From positions 4,916,501 through 4,980,500 of the forward strand of contig NZ_LT629771.1 in NCBI RefSeq assembly GCF_900105175.1: DNA of 64,000 nucleotides, given 5' to 3'. The number at the start of each line of letters is the position of its first letter. The stretch's first letter is position 1. Position numbers and translations under genes: made by a program. Source of the DNA: Jiangella sp. DSM 45060 (lineage in GTDB: Bacteria; Actinomycetota; Actinomycetes; Jiangellales; Jiangellaceae). The notes beneath the pieces are model-generated. The model was given only the letters and a program-made list of their open reading frames with translations. It ran no database searches and was not told where the DNA came from. This document shows positions 8,548 through 17,285 of this stretch, one piece after another.

Positions 8548-9030
8548 TCAGCTGCCGGGACGGAACACGTCGCAGGTGCCGGTCCCGGTGCCGCCGTACC
8601 AGGCGCCGAGGCTGGAGCCGTACGGCGTGCGGAAGTCCTTCCAGTACGACTCCGGACCGGTCGCCAGGTAGTAGTCGCCGATCATCACCCGGTGCTGCTG
8701 GCCGTCCGCACTGGTCCAGTACGCCTGCCAGACGTAGGGGTCGCCATTGACGCCGCACCGGCCCGAGGTGTCGCGGTACCAGTAGCGGATGTACACGCTG
8801 TTGCCGTTGTAGAGCGTGTAGGTGCGGCCGGTGATGCGGTCGTAGACCCGGACACCCGACGCCGGCGCGCTGGTGACGGTGGTGCACGTCTCCGTGGTGG
8901 TGGTGCCCTGGCAGTGCCAGAGGCTGGCGGCGCCGGCCGGGCCCGCGGCGACCACGAGCGACGTGGCGGCGCAGGCGGCCGCGGCGATGAGGCCGGCGGC
9001 GCGGCGGCGCAGGCGGGTGGTGGCGGACAT
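8548..9030 (-). CDS. Small secreted protein of unknown function
   Basis: A 160-residue exported protein. The ATG at 9030 is preceded by a GAGGAG-type ribosome site; an in-frame GTG further upstream is not needed. Residues 1-36 form a Sec signal peptide: an RLRRR n-region, an AAGLIAAAACAATSLVVAA core and an AGA cleavage site. The mature part is rich in Tyr, Gly and Thr, carries four Cys (WHC, ETC, GRC and GTC contexts) suited to two disulfides, and has aromatic blocks such as YIRYWYRDTSGRC. I do not recognise the family. It converges with the AfsR-type gene with only six bases between the stop codons. Confidence 0.7.
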   Translation of the reverse strand: MSATTRLRRRAAGLIAAAACAATSLVVAAGPAGAASLWHCQGTTTTETCTTVTSAPASGVRVYDRITGRTYTLYNGNSVYIRYWYRDTSGRCGVNGDPYVWQAYWTSADGQQHRVMIGDYYLATGPESYWKDFRTPYGSSLGAWYGGTGTGTCDVFRPGS

Positions 9031-9258
9031 GACGGTCTCCTCGCGGGCGGGTGGCGGTGCCGGTCGGCACGGCACGAGTCCACGGCCGGCGTCCGGCGAC
9101 ACCAAGGGCCGATCGCGCGGGCCGGGCGGCGGACGGTCACGGATCGGCCACGTGAGCAGCGCGGACGTGCGGGGTGAAGTCGTCGCGACGCCGACACGAC
9201 GCCACGCGCGAGTTGGCTGCTGCTGTCAGACCACTCTCGCAGCCGATGGGACCGCTCC

Positions 9259-10692
9259 TTGCCACGCCGGATCAACCTCCACGTCCCTCTCGCCGGTGAC
9301 CGCGACCTCTCCGGCCAGATCCACCGGCGCATCCGGCAGGCGATCCTGGACGGCCTGCTGGAGCACGGCCAGCTGCTGCCGTCGACCCGCGACCTCGCCC
9401 ACCAGCTGTGTGTGTCCCGCACCACGGTGGGGACGGCCTACGACCGGCTGCTCGCGGAAGGACTGGTGAAGGGGCGGGTCGGGGTGGGGACGTTCGTGAC
9501 GGCGAGCCCGGCGCGACGGTCGCGGACGGCGCCGCCGCCGTCGCCGCTGCGGCCGGCCCGGCTGTGGGCCACGCTGCCGGCGTCGCGCGGCGCCGCCACC
9601 GCCGACGCCCGGTTCGACCTGCGGCCGGCGCGCCCGGACCCGCGGCAGTTCCCGTTCGCGACGTGGCGCTCGGAGCTGTCGCGGCACACGAACGCCGACG
9701 CGCTGCGGGCGGCGGACGGGCCGGGTGGGGTGGGCGGGCCGGCGGCGTTGCGCTCGGCGCTGGCCCGGCACCTCGGCGTCGTCCACGGGATCGACGCGGA
9801 GGCGGAGGACGTCGTCGTCACCACCGGGTCGCGGCAGGCCGTCGAGCTGGCCGCGCGGGTGCTGCTGGAGCCCGGCGACCTGGTGGCCGTCGAGGAGCCG
9901 GGGCACCGCGACGTCGCGGCGCTGTTCACCAGCCTCGGGCTGCGGGTGGTCCCGGTCCCGGCAGACGGCGACGGGCTGGTCGTCGACGCGATCCCGTCCG
10001 GCGCGCGCTGCGTCTACACGCGGCCGGCCCGGCACTTCCCGCTCGGCCTGACGCTGTCCGACGGCCGCCGGCGGGCGCTGCTGGACTGGGCCGCGCGGGC
10101 CGGCGGCGTCGTCGTCGAGGACGGCCACGACGGCGAGTTCCGTCACATCGGACGCCCGCTCGACCCGCTGCGCGCGCTGGACCCGTCCGGCCGGGTGCTC
10201 TACGTCGGCTCGCTGTCCCGGCTGCTGCGCCCGGACGTGTGCGTCGGCTACCTCGTGGCGCCCGCTCCCCTGCACGCCGCGCTGCACAAGGCCCGGCGGG
10301 TGCTGGACCCGTCGCCGCCGACGCCGGTGCAGCTGGCGGCCGCCGCGTTCCTCCGCGACGGGCAGCTGTCCCGGCACGTCCGGCGGATGCGGACGGTCTA
10401 CGCCGAGCGGCGGGAGCGGATGATCGGGGCCGCCACGCGGCGCCTGGGCGAGCACGTCGTCGTCCATCCCGCGCCCGCCGGCCTCGACGTCCCCGCCCTG
10501 TTCCGCGACCCCCGCCTCGACGACGTCGAGGTCGCCCGCCGCGCGGCCACGGCCGGCGTCAGCGTCGCCGCGATCTCCGACCTCACGCTGACCGGCCGGT
10601 ACCGCGGCCTGCTGCTCGGCTTCGGCGCCCTGCCCGCCGGCCGCGTCGACGAGGCCGTCGCGCTGCTGCGCCTCGCCCTCGACGCGTCCTAG
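9259..10692 (+). CDS. MocR-type regulator (GntR HTH + aminotransferase-like domain) lacking the PLP lysine
   Basis: A 477-residue protein, most likely starting at TTG 9259. Residues 10-75 are a GntR winged helix (LSGQIHRRIRQAILDGLL, then TRDLAHQLCVSRTTVGTAYD). Residues about 115-477 resemble a class I aminotransferase, as in GabR/MocR/PdxR regulators. In working members an internal aldimine forms on Lys of the FSK motif. Here the motif reads YVGSLSRLLRP, with Arg321 in place of Lys. The EDDY-type segment reads EDGHD: Asp288 is kept, but His290 replaces the PLP-stacking Tyr. PLP sensing is therefore doubtful. The stop overlaps that of the convergent membrane-protein gene within CTAG. Confidence 0.88.
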   Translation: MPRRINLHVPLAGDRDLSGQIHRRIRQAILDGLLEHGQLLPSTRDLAHQLCVSRTTVGTAYDRLLAEGLVKGRVGVGTFVTASPARRSRTAPPPSPLRPARLWATLPASRGAATADARFDLRPARPDPRQFPFATWRSELSRHTNADALRAADGPGGVGGPAALRSALARHLGVVHGIDAEAEDVVVTTGSRQAVELAARVLLEPGDLVAVEEPGHRDVAALFTSLGLRVVPVPADGDGLVVDAIPSGARCVYTRPARHFPLGLTLSDGRRRALLDWAARAGGVVVEDGHDGEFRHIGRPLDPLRALDPSGRVLYVGSLSRLLRPDVCVGYLVAPAPLHAALHKARRVLDPSPPTPVQLAAAAFLRDGQLSRHVRRMRTVYAERRERMIGAATRRLGEHVVVHPAPAGLDVPALFRDPRLDDVEVARRAATAGVSVAAISDLTLTGRYRGLLLGFGALPAGRVDEAVALLRLALDAS

Positions 10693-11243
10693 AGCCGCAG
10701 CACGATCGCGGCGGCCACGACGACGTCGACGACGGCGCACCATTCGGCGAACGAGCGGGCCACCACCCGGTTCAGCGTCAGATGGACGACGTCCCACACG
10801 CCGTGGAAGAACCACCCGGCCGCCACCAGATACCGTCCCACCGCCGGGTCGACCACCAGCCCGGCCAGGGCGAGGCCGCCGAACACCAGCATGCCGACGG
10901 CCTGCAGACGCACCGTCCCGTCCCGTCGCAACCGGCCGCCCACGGCGTTCCACACCAGCACGACCAGCGCGACCGCCCAGAACACCGCGCCGGGCGAGAT
11001 CAGGTCCACCGCGCGGAGCAGGAAGATCACCGCGAACCCGGCCCCCAGCAGCGGCCACGTCGCGCGCCGTCGCTCCAACGTCGCGACGACCAGGTACAGC
11101 AGCGGCAGCAACGGCAGGATCTCGGCGAACCCCCTCATCCCGTCGTCGGTGCCCGCACCGCCGGCCATCAGGAGGGACATGCCGAGGCCGAGTGCGGCGG
11201 GCCAGCGTGCGGCGATGCGCCGGTACCAGGGTGTCGTCGTCAT
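10689..11243 (-). CDS. Small multi-pass membrane protein, function unknown
   Basis: A 184-residue protein from the ATG at 11243. It has about five or six hydrophobic segments, including LGLGMSLLMAGGAG, LLPLLYLVVATL, LLGAGFAVIFLLRAV, AVFWAVALVVLVWNAV and WCAVVDVVVAAAIVL. A conserved-looking GWFFHGVWDVVHL block sits before the last segment; it resembles the HxxWDxxH pattern found in some uncharacterised actinobacterial membrane proteins. No enzyme or transporter signature is visible. It ends tail-to-tail with the MocR gene, with overlapping stop codons, and diverges from map. Confidence 0.65.
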   Translation of the reverse strand: MTTTPWYRRIAARWPAALGLGMSLLMAGGAGTDDGMRGFAEILPLLPLLYLVVATLERRRATWPLLGAGFAVIFLLRAVDLISPGAVFWAVALVVLVWNAVGGRLRRDGTVRLQAVGMLVFGGLALAGLVVDPAVGRYLVAAGWFFHGVWDVVHLTLNRVVARSFAEWCAVVDVVVAAAIVLRL

Positions 11244-11380
11244 GTCCCCAGGCTCGGGCCGATCCGCGCAGCGCCGTAGATGCGCGGCGTCACCGCCCCA
11301 CCATGCGTTCCGCACGGCCGGACCGTGCGGGGACCGGTATAGTTATTCGCGACAGTGCACCACGACCGCGAGGAAGCCGC

Positions 11381-12148
11381 ATGATCGAGTTGAAGACCGC
11401 CGCTGAGATCGAGGCGATGCGCGCCGCCGGCCGCGTCGTCGCCGCCGTGCACGCGGAGGTGCGGGCGCAGGCCGCGCCCGGGGTGTCGCTGGCGGAGCTG
11501 GACGAACTGGCCCGCAAGGTCATCGACGGCGCCGGGGCGGGGTCGTCGTTCCTCGGCTACCACCCGCGGTTCGGCGCCACGCCGTACCCGGGCGTCATCT
11601 GCACGTCGGTGAACGAGGTCATGCTGCACGGCCTGCCGACGTCGTACCGCCTGCGCGACGGCGACCTCCTCAGCGTCGACTGCGGCGCCCACCTCGACGG
11701 CTGGCATGCCGACGGCGCAATCAGCTTCGTCGTCGGCACCGCGTCGGCCGCCGACGCCGCGCTGATCGAGACCGCCGAGCGCACCCTCGCCGCCGGCATC
11801 GCCGCGGCCCAGCCGGGCGGCCGCATGGGTGACATCGGTCACGCCATGTCCGCCGTCGGCCGGGGCGCGGGCTACGGCATGCAGAACGACTTCGGTGGTC
11901 ACGGCATCGGCCGGGCCATGCACGAAGAGCCGTTCGTGCCCAACGAGGGACGCGCCGGTCGCGGCCTCGACCTGCGGCCCGGGCTGGTCATCGCCATCGA
12001 GCCCAGCCTCATGGCCGGCGGCCGCGACGGCTACCACATGGCCGACGACGGCTGGTCGCTGGTGACCAACGACGGCAGCCGCAGCGTGCATGTCGAGCAC
12101 ACCGTCGCCATCACCGACGACGGGCCGCGCATCCTCACCCTGCCGTGA
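11381..12148 (+). CDS. map: Methionine aminopeptidase, type I
   Basis: A 255-residue metalloprotease that removes N-terminal Met from nascent proteins. It starts at ATG 11381 (MIELKTAAEIEAMRAAGRVVA) after GAGGAAG. The five metal ligands are visible in family order: Asp in LLSVDCGAHLDG, Asp in WHADGA, His in GGHGIGRAMHEEP, Glu in VIAIEPSL and Glu in VEHTVAITD. The HEEP motif is typical. It has no N-terminal zinc-finger extension. The tRNA-Arg gene follows after about 50 bp on the same strand. Confidence 0.95.
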   Translation: MIELKTAAEIEAMRAAGRVVAAVHAEVRAQAAPGVSLAELDELARKVIDGAGAGSSFLGYHPRFGATPYPGVICTSVNEVMLHGLPTSYRLRDGDLLSVDCGAHLDGWHADGAISFVVGTASAADAALIETAERTLAAGIAAAQPGGRMGDIGHAMSAVGRGAGYGMQNDFGGHGIGRAMHEEPFVPNEGRAGRGLDLRPGLVIAIEPSLMAGGRDGYHMADDGWSLVTNDGSRSVHVEHTVAITDDGPRILTLP

Positions 12149-12201
12149 CGGCAACGCGTTCGCTCGGCGCCGCCCGCTGCTGATACCCTTCTCAAGCCCG
12201 A

Positions 12202-12277
12202 GCCCGCGTAGCTCAGGGGATAGAGCGTCTGCCTCCGGAGCAGAAGGCCGTAGGTTCGAATCCTACCGCGGGCACCA
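12202..12277 (+). tRNA. tRNA-Arg (anticodon CCG), CCA encoded
   Basis: The four arms fold cleanly. The acceptor GCCCGCG pairs with CGCGGGC, and discriminator A and encoded CCA follow. The D-arm is GCTC/GAGC. The anticodon stem TCTGC/GCAGA encloses loop CTCCGGA with anticodon CCG. The T-arm is GTAGG/CCTAC with loop TTCGAAT. It reads arginine codon CGG. Its 3' half is the left attachment site of the genomic island. Confidence 0.97.
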
Positions 12278-12285
12278 GCAGGTCA
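12247..12285 (+). repeat. attL: 3' end of tRNA-Arg plus downstream bases
   Basis: Left copy of the 39-nt direct repeat, lying inside the intact tRNA gene and running eight bases past its CCA (to GGTCA). It matches 36178-36216 except for one A/G difference near the 5' end. tRNA 3' ends are classic targets of tyrosine recombinases. Confidence 0.85.
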
Positions 12286-12592
12286 GCAGGCATGTGGATC
12301 ATCGTCACAGGATCGAACGACCAGCTTACGACCACAATTCAGTTCGCTCCTTGAAGGATCTTCGCCGCAGCGGCGGTCGCCACTCCACGGCAACCGCGCC
12401 CGGCAGCGAATTGTCAAGGATCTCGCTCAGCCCTTCGACCGCCCCCGCTAACCGGGGTCACCGTCCTCGCCAGGCACGGGTCCACAGTGCCACAGCAGGG
12501 CGACCGCTGTCAGTGCCTTCCCAGGTCGAGGATGTCGGGCACAACCCAGATGACCACGATTGAAACTCCAGCCTGACAGGACGGACAGGACG
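12286..12592. other. Intergenic stretch inside island left edge; no gene seen
   Basis: About 300 bp between the tRNA and the end of rfbA. No coding frame with actinobacterial codon bias or ribosome site is convincing. It contains a 12-mer TACGACCACAAT at 12327-12338 that recurs at 36062-36073 near the other end of the island in the same orientation. An integrase would normally sit here but is absent. Confidence 0.5.
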
Positions 12593-13519
12593 TCATGTCA
12601 CTCCGGTTCGGTCGTACACGTGGCTCAAGGCATCGGTGGGTGGTTGGTCGACGATCGCTGCAGCGATGTCCATGATGTATTCGCCGTAACTGGTCGTCCT
12701 AAGACGTTCGCCCAGCTGATAGCACTGGTCGGCGTCGATCAGCCCCATCCGCAGGGCGATCTCTTCCAGGCATGCGATCTGCACTCCCTGCCGGTTCTCG
12801 AGGGTGCGTACGTATTCTCCTGCCGCAAGCAGCGACTCGTAGGTCCCGGTGTCCAACCACGCGAACCCGCGACCGAGATCGACGAGGCTTGCACGGCCCT
12901 GTTCGAGATAGATGCGGTTCACATCCGTGATTTCCAACTCGCCCCGCAGCGATGGCGTTAATCCGCGTGCCATCTCGACGACGTCATTGTCGTAGAAGTA
13001 CAGCCCGGTAATGGCGCGGCTCGAACGCGGCCGTTCCGGTTTTTCCTCAAGCGATATGAGCCTGCCGGTCTGGTCGGCCTCTCCTACGCCGTACCGCGAC
13101 GGATCAGAGACCGGGTAGCCGAACAGTGAACAACCATTCAGCTCATTGACAGTGGTTTGGAGGAGGTTGGAGAGTCGTGGGCCGTGGAAGATGTTGTCGC
13201 CAAGGATTAGTGCGCTGGCGTCGTCTCCGACGTGTTCGGCGCCGATGATGAATGCGTCCGCTAGACCGCGAGGTTCCGACTGGACGGCATAGCTTAACTG
13301 GATTCCCCATTGCGAGCCATCACCGAGGAGGCGCCTGAACTGTGGCTGGTCATGTGAAGTGGTGATGATGAGGATGTCGCTGAGGCCGGCGAGCATCAAC
13401 ACCGACAGCGGGTAGTAGATCATCGGCTTGTTGTAAACGGGCAACAGCTGCTTCGATACCGAGAGGGTTACGGGGTACAGTCGGCTCCCGCTACCGCCGG
13501 CAAGGACGATTCCCTTCAT
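12593..13519 (-). CDS. rfbA: Glucose-1-phosphate thymidylyltransferase
   Basis: A 308-residue enzyme that makes dTDP-glucose from glucose-1-phosphate and dTTP, the first step toward dTDP-rhamnose and other deoxysugars. It has the N-terminal nucleotide-binding signature [11 protein letters not shown], then [17 protein letters not shown], the ILGDNIFHG metal-binding aspartate region, [11 protein letters not shown] and [13 protein letters not shown]. The length is normal for short-form RmlA (about 290-300). It overlaps the upstream glycosyltransferase stop by ATGA, so both are in one transcript. rfbB and rfbC are absent from the island; rfbD is nearby at 20.3 kb. Missing steps would have to come from the core genome. 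Confidence 0.95.
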   Translation of the reverse strand: MKGIVLAGGSGSRLYPVTLSVSKQLLPVYNKPMIYYPLSVLMLAGLSDILIITTSHDQPQFRRLLGDGSQWGIQLSYAVQSEPRGLADAFIIGAEHVGDDASALILGDNIFHGPRLSNLLQTTVNELNGCSLFGYPVSDPSRYGVGEADQTGRLISLEEKPERPRSSRAITGLYFYDNDVVEMARGLTPSLRGELEITDVNRIYLEQGRASLVDLGRGFAWLDTGTYESLLAAGEYVRTLENRQGVQIACLEEIALRMGLIDADQCYQLGERLRTTSYGEYIMDIAAAIVDQPPTDALSHVYDRTGVT

Positions 13520-14856
13520 TTTTCCGTCCCTGCTGCGTCGAAAATCGGCCAGTTCACGTCCATCGCGATTCGGCCCGAACGGGCAACCGTTTCGAGGATG
13601 TCGACGGCTCGAGCGACGCCGTTCTCGTCGCGCACCAGCTCGCCGACGGCCGCGGCCCGGGCCGCGGTCCGGGGGTCGGCAAGCACTGCGTGAATCGCTT
13701 GGGCGAGTGCGTCGGCAGTGAGGGCTCGTTGCGGTACGGGTGCCGGGGCTATCCCGAGCGTCTGCATGCGGCGTGCGCTGAACCACTGGTCGGGCAGCAA
13801 TGGACACACGACTTGCGGCACGCCTGCGGCCATCGCTGCTCCTGTCGTCCCGAGGCCGCCGTGGTGCACGATGGCGGCCACGTGACGGAACAGCCAGTCG
13901 AAGGGCACATCGTTCAGGAGCAGGATGTCCTTCCCAACGTCCGCTGTCGTGAGGCCGCTCCAACCGCCGACCACGACGGCTCGGACCCCAGCCGACCGCG
14001 CCGAGTTTCGCACGATCCGACCGAGACGTTTCGGGTCGGAGCTGACCGTGCTGGCGAACCCGAGGTAGATCGGTGGTGGCCCGTCTGCGAGAAACGATGT
14101 CAGCGCTGCCGGTGGGGACCAGTTGTCGGCGGCGGGGAGGAACCAGAATCCTGTGGTGTGCACCCAGGACGGGTAGTCACTTGGGCCGGGCAGCAGATAC
14201 TGGCTGAACGGGTGCAATACGGGCGTCGGCTGGCCGTTGACCTGCCGATACCGGCCACCAGGTCGCTCGCCGAGTCCCAGGCTCCTTCTCCGCCACCTGG
14301 CCGAGCTCCCACTGAATGCCCACCACACTGCGCGGCTGGCGAAGTAGCTGGTCCGGTTGAAGCGGGCGGGCCACGGCCATGGAAGTGAAGGATCCGGGAA
14401 GGCTCCCGTCGGCACCCAGTACGGCTGCGGGCACATGAGTACCGAGGGCACGCCGAGGAATTCGGCGACGTCATGGCCGGCGCCGGCCACGTGATGGACG
14501 ACAACATCGAAGTCCCGGCCGCCATTGCGGGCCATCTCGTGCGCCATCGACGCGAGGTCGTCCTGTACCGCGCCGACCAGCCTCCGGGTCTTCGGGATCG
14601 TTGTGAGCAACCTTCGCTTGCCGCTAACACCCCGAAAGACCGACTCCAAGCCCTTGACGACCTCCGTGTCGTCCGCGAGCACGTTGGGACCGTCGTGAAG
14701 CGCCAGAACCCGGTCGCAGAAGGGTTTCCCCAGCCACGCCGACGCCGCTGGCGCCGCCAACGTGGCGGTGTGCCCGGCCTCGGCGAGACCTTTTGCGAGG
14801 GCCGCGAACGGCTGTACATCGCCGCGGCTGCCATGCGTGATCAGCAATACCTTCAT
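13516..14856 (-). CDS. GT1-family (UGT/MGT-like) glycosyltransferase
   Basis: A 446-residue GT-B enzyme resembling those that glycosylate macrolides, glycopeptides, sterols or lipids. The N-terminus [20 protein letters not shown] is the classic GDVQP start of this group. The C-terminal donor-binding domain has [34 protein letters not shown] and the [24 protein letters not shown] signature, including the HHGGxGT diphosphate-binding motif. It is coupled to rfbA by a 4-bp overlap, which suggests a dTDP-sugar donor. The acceptor is unknown. No signal or membrane segment is seen, so it is cytosolic. Confidence 0.92.
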   Translation of the reverse strand: MKVLLITHGSRGDVQPFAALAKGLAEAGHTATLAAPAASAWLGKPFCDRVLALHDGPNVLADDTEVVKGLESVFRGVSGKRRLLTTIPKTRRLVGAVQDDLASMAHEMARNGGRDFDVVVHHVAGAGHDVAEFLGVPSVLMCPQPYWVPTGAFPDPSLPWPWPARFNRTSYFASRAVWWAFSGSSARWRRRSLGLGERPGGRYRQVNGQPTPVLHPFSQYLLPGPSDYPSWVHTTGFWFLPAADNWSPPAALTSFLADGPPPIYLGFASTVSSDPKRLGRIVRNSARSAGVRAVVVGGWSGLTTADVGKDILLLNDVPFDWLFRHVAAIVHHGGLGTTGAAMAAGVPQVVCPLLPDQWFSARRMQTLGIAPAPVPQRALTADALAQAIHAVLADPRTAARAAAVGELVRDENGVARAVDILETVARSGRIAMDVNWPIFDAAGTEK

Positions 14857-15393
14857 TGCGCCCCGATTCTGCTAAGTGCCCCACGACCCATGATGATGGG
14901 CGGGAATTGCGTGGACACCACTGCTGATTTGACGGATCGAAACCGCCGACGACTTTGCTGCCCCATCGGCGTGGTCGCGTACAGACAAGGGTGAATCTCC
15001 TTGTATGCACCTCTGTCACCATCGTTGACCGCTCGACGCTGCGACACGAGGGGACGATTTTCAATGATCCACTCGGGCTCGCATGACGCTGCCCCATCCA
15101 TGGACCGATGCGCGAGTGAGGCCGTCTCGAGCGCCATGCCGCCTGTGCGAGAGAACGATTGGATCGGAGGCTCCTTCGGCAGGCTCCGACTCCACCCGGG
15201 TTCGGCCCGTAGGCTCCCGCGCAGCGCCCCATCGCCATCGACTGCAGGCATCTACACCAAGCGAAAGAAATGCCAGTTTCAATAGCACAGGGACGTACAT
15301 GTGCGCGCAGACTCGATTCTGGATACGAAGGGACAAGTCGGCGCGGCCTCTCAGCACGTGCCGGATGTGGGCCTTGAATCGCGCAGCGTGCGT
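14857..15393. other. 537-bp intergenic region, no gene recognised
   Basis: Lies between the glycosyltransferase and MFS genes, both on the minus strand. It should hold the promoter for the glycosyltransferase-rfbA pair. Short open frames exist on both strands, but none shows a ribosome site, a known motif or the third-position GC bias of neighbouring genes. I see no repeat or terminator that I would defend. Confidence 0.4.
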
Positions 15394-16782
15394 CTATGTC
15401 CGCCGCAACGCGGCGAGCGCCCCCACAGCCGCAAAGGCTGCCAAGCCTGCGGCGCAGGCAAGCGCCAGCCGTTGGTTGTCAGCGAGCATTCCGCTTCCTG
15501 CGGCTGTGTCGGTTGCAGACGCCCAGTCCCCAGCAAGACCGGAAATCGTCGTGAACCAGATCGCGCCGCCAAGCTCGCGGGCGGTTGCGATTACCCCCGA
15601 GGCGGTGCCGCTGTTTGCTGCGGAGACATCAGCGGTTGCGAGTATTGCGACTGTGACGCCGGCGCAGCCGACGCCTGCGTACATGACGGTCAACGCCGGC
15701 AGCGCCGACGTGAGGTACCCGCCGTGCGCTACGCGAGTCAGCGTGAGTGCGCCAACCGCGAGCGCGAGCAGACCGGCCGGGAGAATCACGTAGGCGCCGA
15801 GGCGCTGTATCAGCCACCGCGTACTGACGGCTGCGATCGACAGTGCCGCGGTCGGCGCGAGGAACGCGAGCCCGGTCCTTGTCGGCGAGTAGCCGAGTTC
15901 CTGCTGGAAGAACAACGTCATGAAGTACGACACCGCCGTCATGGTCCCCGCTACCACCGAGACGATGAGGACGGCCACCACGAATCGGCGTGCTCGGGCC
16001 AGCTTGAGCCGAATCAATGGCGCCGGGTGGGAACGCTCGTTGAGAACGAAGGAGACTGCCAGCAGGGTCGCGCCTGCCGCGGCGGCCAACGCCGGGACGC
16101 TGGTCCATCCACGGTCACGTCCCGCTGCGAGGGCGTACACCACAGCAGCACATGCCGCCGTGACCGTCACTGCCCCTCTCACATCCAGCTGCACCCGCGC
16201 TGGCCGTGGCGCTTCGGGGAACGCACGTCTCACACCAACGAAGATCGCCAACCCCAGGAGGACGTTGACGTAAAAGGCCGCCTCCCATGACAACGCGTCG
16301 GTCAACACGCCGCCCAGCAGAAATGCCGAGCTGCCCGCGACGGACGTGACACCAGCCCACAGGCCAATCGCACGCTGACGCCGAGGGCCGTCCGGAAACG
16401 TCGCGACGATGCTCGAAAAGGTTGCAGGGGCGATCACCGCCGCGCCAAGCCCCTGCATGGTGCGCGCCGCCAGCAACTGAAGGGACGACTCCGCCACACT
16501 CCCGGCAACCGCAGCCACGATGAAGATCAATGTGCCCGCCTGCAGGGCGCGCCGGTGACCGATCAGGTCGACGGTGCGCCCCCCGAGAAGCAGGAAGCCG
16601 CCGAAACCGAGCAGGTACGCAGTGACCACCCACGAGAGCTCGCTGGTGCCGAAGTCCAGGTCACGCTGAATCGCCGGCAAGGCGACAACGACGATCGCGC
16701 CGTTCAGGATCACCATGAACTGAGCCAGGAAGACCATAGCAAGCAGGACCGTGGCTCGCTCAGGTCCGCGCCCGGCGCTCAC
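15394..16782 (-). CDS. DHA2-family MFS drug exporter (14-TM type)
   Basis: A 462-residue integral membrane proton antiporter. It starts at ATG 16782 and reads LLAMVFLAQFMVILNGAIVVVALPAIQRDL, the characteristic first helix and motif D1 of EmrB/QacA-type exporters. LLGGRTVDLIGHRRALQAG is the loop 2-3 motif A. AARTMQGLGAAVIAPATFSSI and the GVTSVAGSSAFLLGGVLTD stretch match motifs B and C. About 14 hydrophobic segments follow. Its place beside a glycosyltransferase suggests export of a glycosylated small molecule, or self-resistance, but this is inference. Confidence 0.9.
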   Translation of the reverse strand: MSAGRGPERATVLLAMVFLAQFMVILNGAIVVVALPAIQRDLDFGTSELSWVVTAYLLGFGGFLLLGGRTVDLIGHRRALQAGTLIFIVAAVAGSVAESSLQLLAARTMQGLGAAVIAPATFSSIVATFPDGPRRQRAIGLWAGVTSVAGSSAFLLGGVLTDALSWEAAFYVNVLLGLAIFVGVRRAFPEAPRPARVQLDVRGAVTVTAACAAVVYALAAGRDRGWTSVPALAAAAGATLLAVSFVLNERSHPAPLIRLKLARARRFVVAVLIVSVVAGTMTAVSYFMTLFFQQELGYSPTRTGLAFLAPTAALSIAAVSTRWLIQRLGAYVILPAGLLALAVGALTLTRVAHGGYLTSALPALTVMYAGVGCAGVTVAILATADVSAANSGTASGVIATARELGGAIWFTTISGLAGDWASATDTAAGSGMLADNQRLALACAAGLAAFAAVGALAALRRT

Positions 16783-17285
16783 CAGTTCGCCTGGCGCCTT
16801 CTATTCCGACAGGAGTGCATTCGCCAGGGCCGCGATGAAGCCCCGCGGACCGGACCCCGCCTTGCGGCCTGGGCCCGGTGCCGTGGCTCGTGGGCGTTCA
16901 TCTGAGACCTCCAGCGATCCAGTGCCTGCAACCAGGGCCGGCCCCGAGCCTGGCGGGTTGCGCCGTGAACGGCCGCAAAACCGGGATCGTGTTGCCGCCG
17001 TTACGCCACCTGCGCCCCCGTTAGCAATGCCATCGTCGATCGCAACCCTCGCCTGTCACAGGGGACGATCTCCGCCTCGTGGCACCCGTCAGCTGATCAC
17101 AGTGAGGTCGTCCGGTCAGCGTTCGCGGCTGAAATCGCCTCCTACGGCCGCTGAGTCACGGTCCCTACGGTCGGATCAAGAACCTCGACCACCGGGCCGC
17201 TGCCGGGCAGCGTCAGGCCCGCCGCGGCGGGGCTCCGGCTCCCGGCTCCCGGCTCCGACCAGCCACGCAATGAGGAGATCGCGCC
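16783..17285. other. 503-bp divergent intergenic region
   Basis: Separates the minus-strand MFS gene from the plus-strand pyruvyltransferase-like gene and must contain both promoters. A short tandem run of CGGCTCC-type heptamers lies at about 17235-17258, shortly before the ribosome site of the next gene. No gene is supported here. Confidence 0.4.

Noticed and set aside
8411-9425. Alternative minus-strand frames over the secreted protein
   Set aside because: Both are Arg/Pro-rich shadows. Only the frame starting at 9030 has a signal peptide and a ribosome site.
17231-17258. Short CGGCTCC tandem run as a regulatory repeat
   Set aside because: Only about four partial units in very GC-rich DNA. 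It could arise by chance and has no symmetry.
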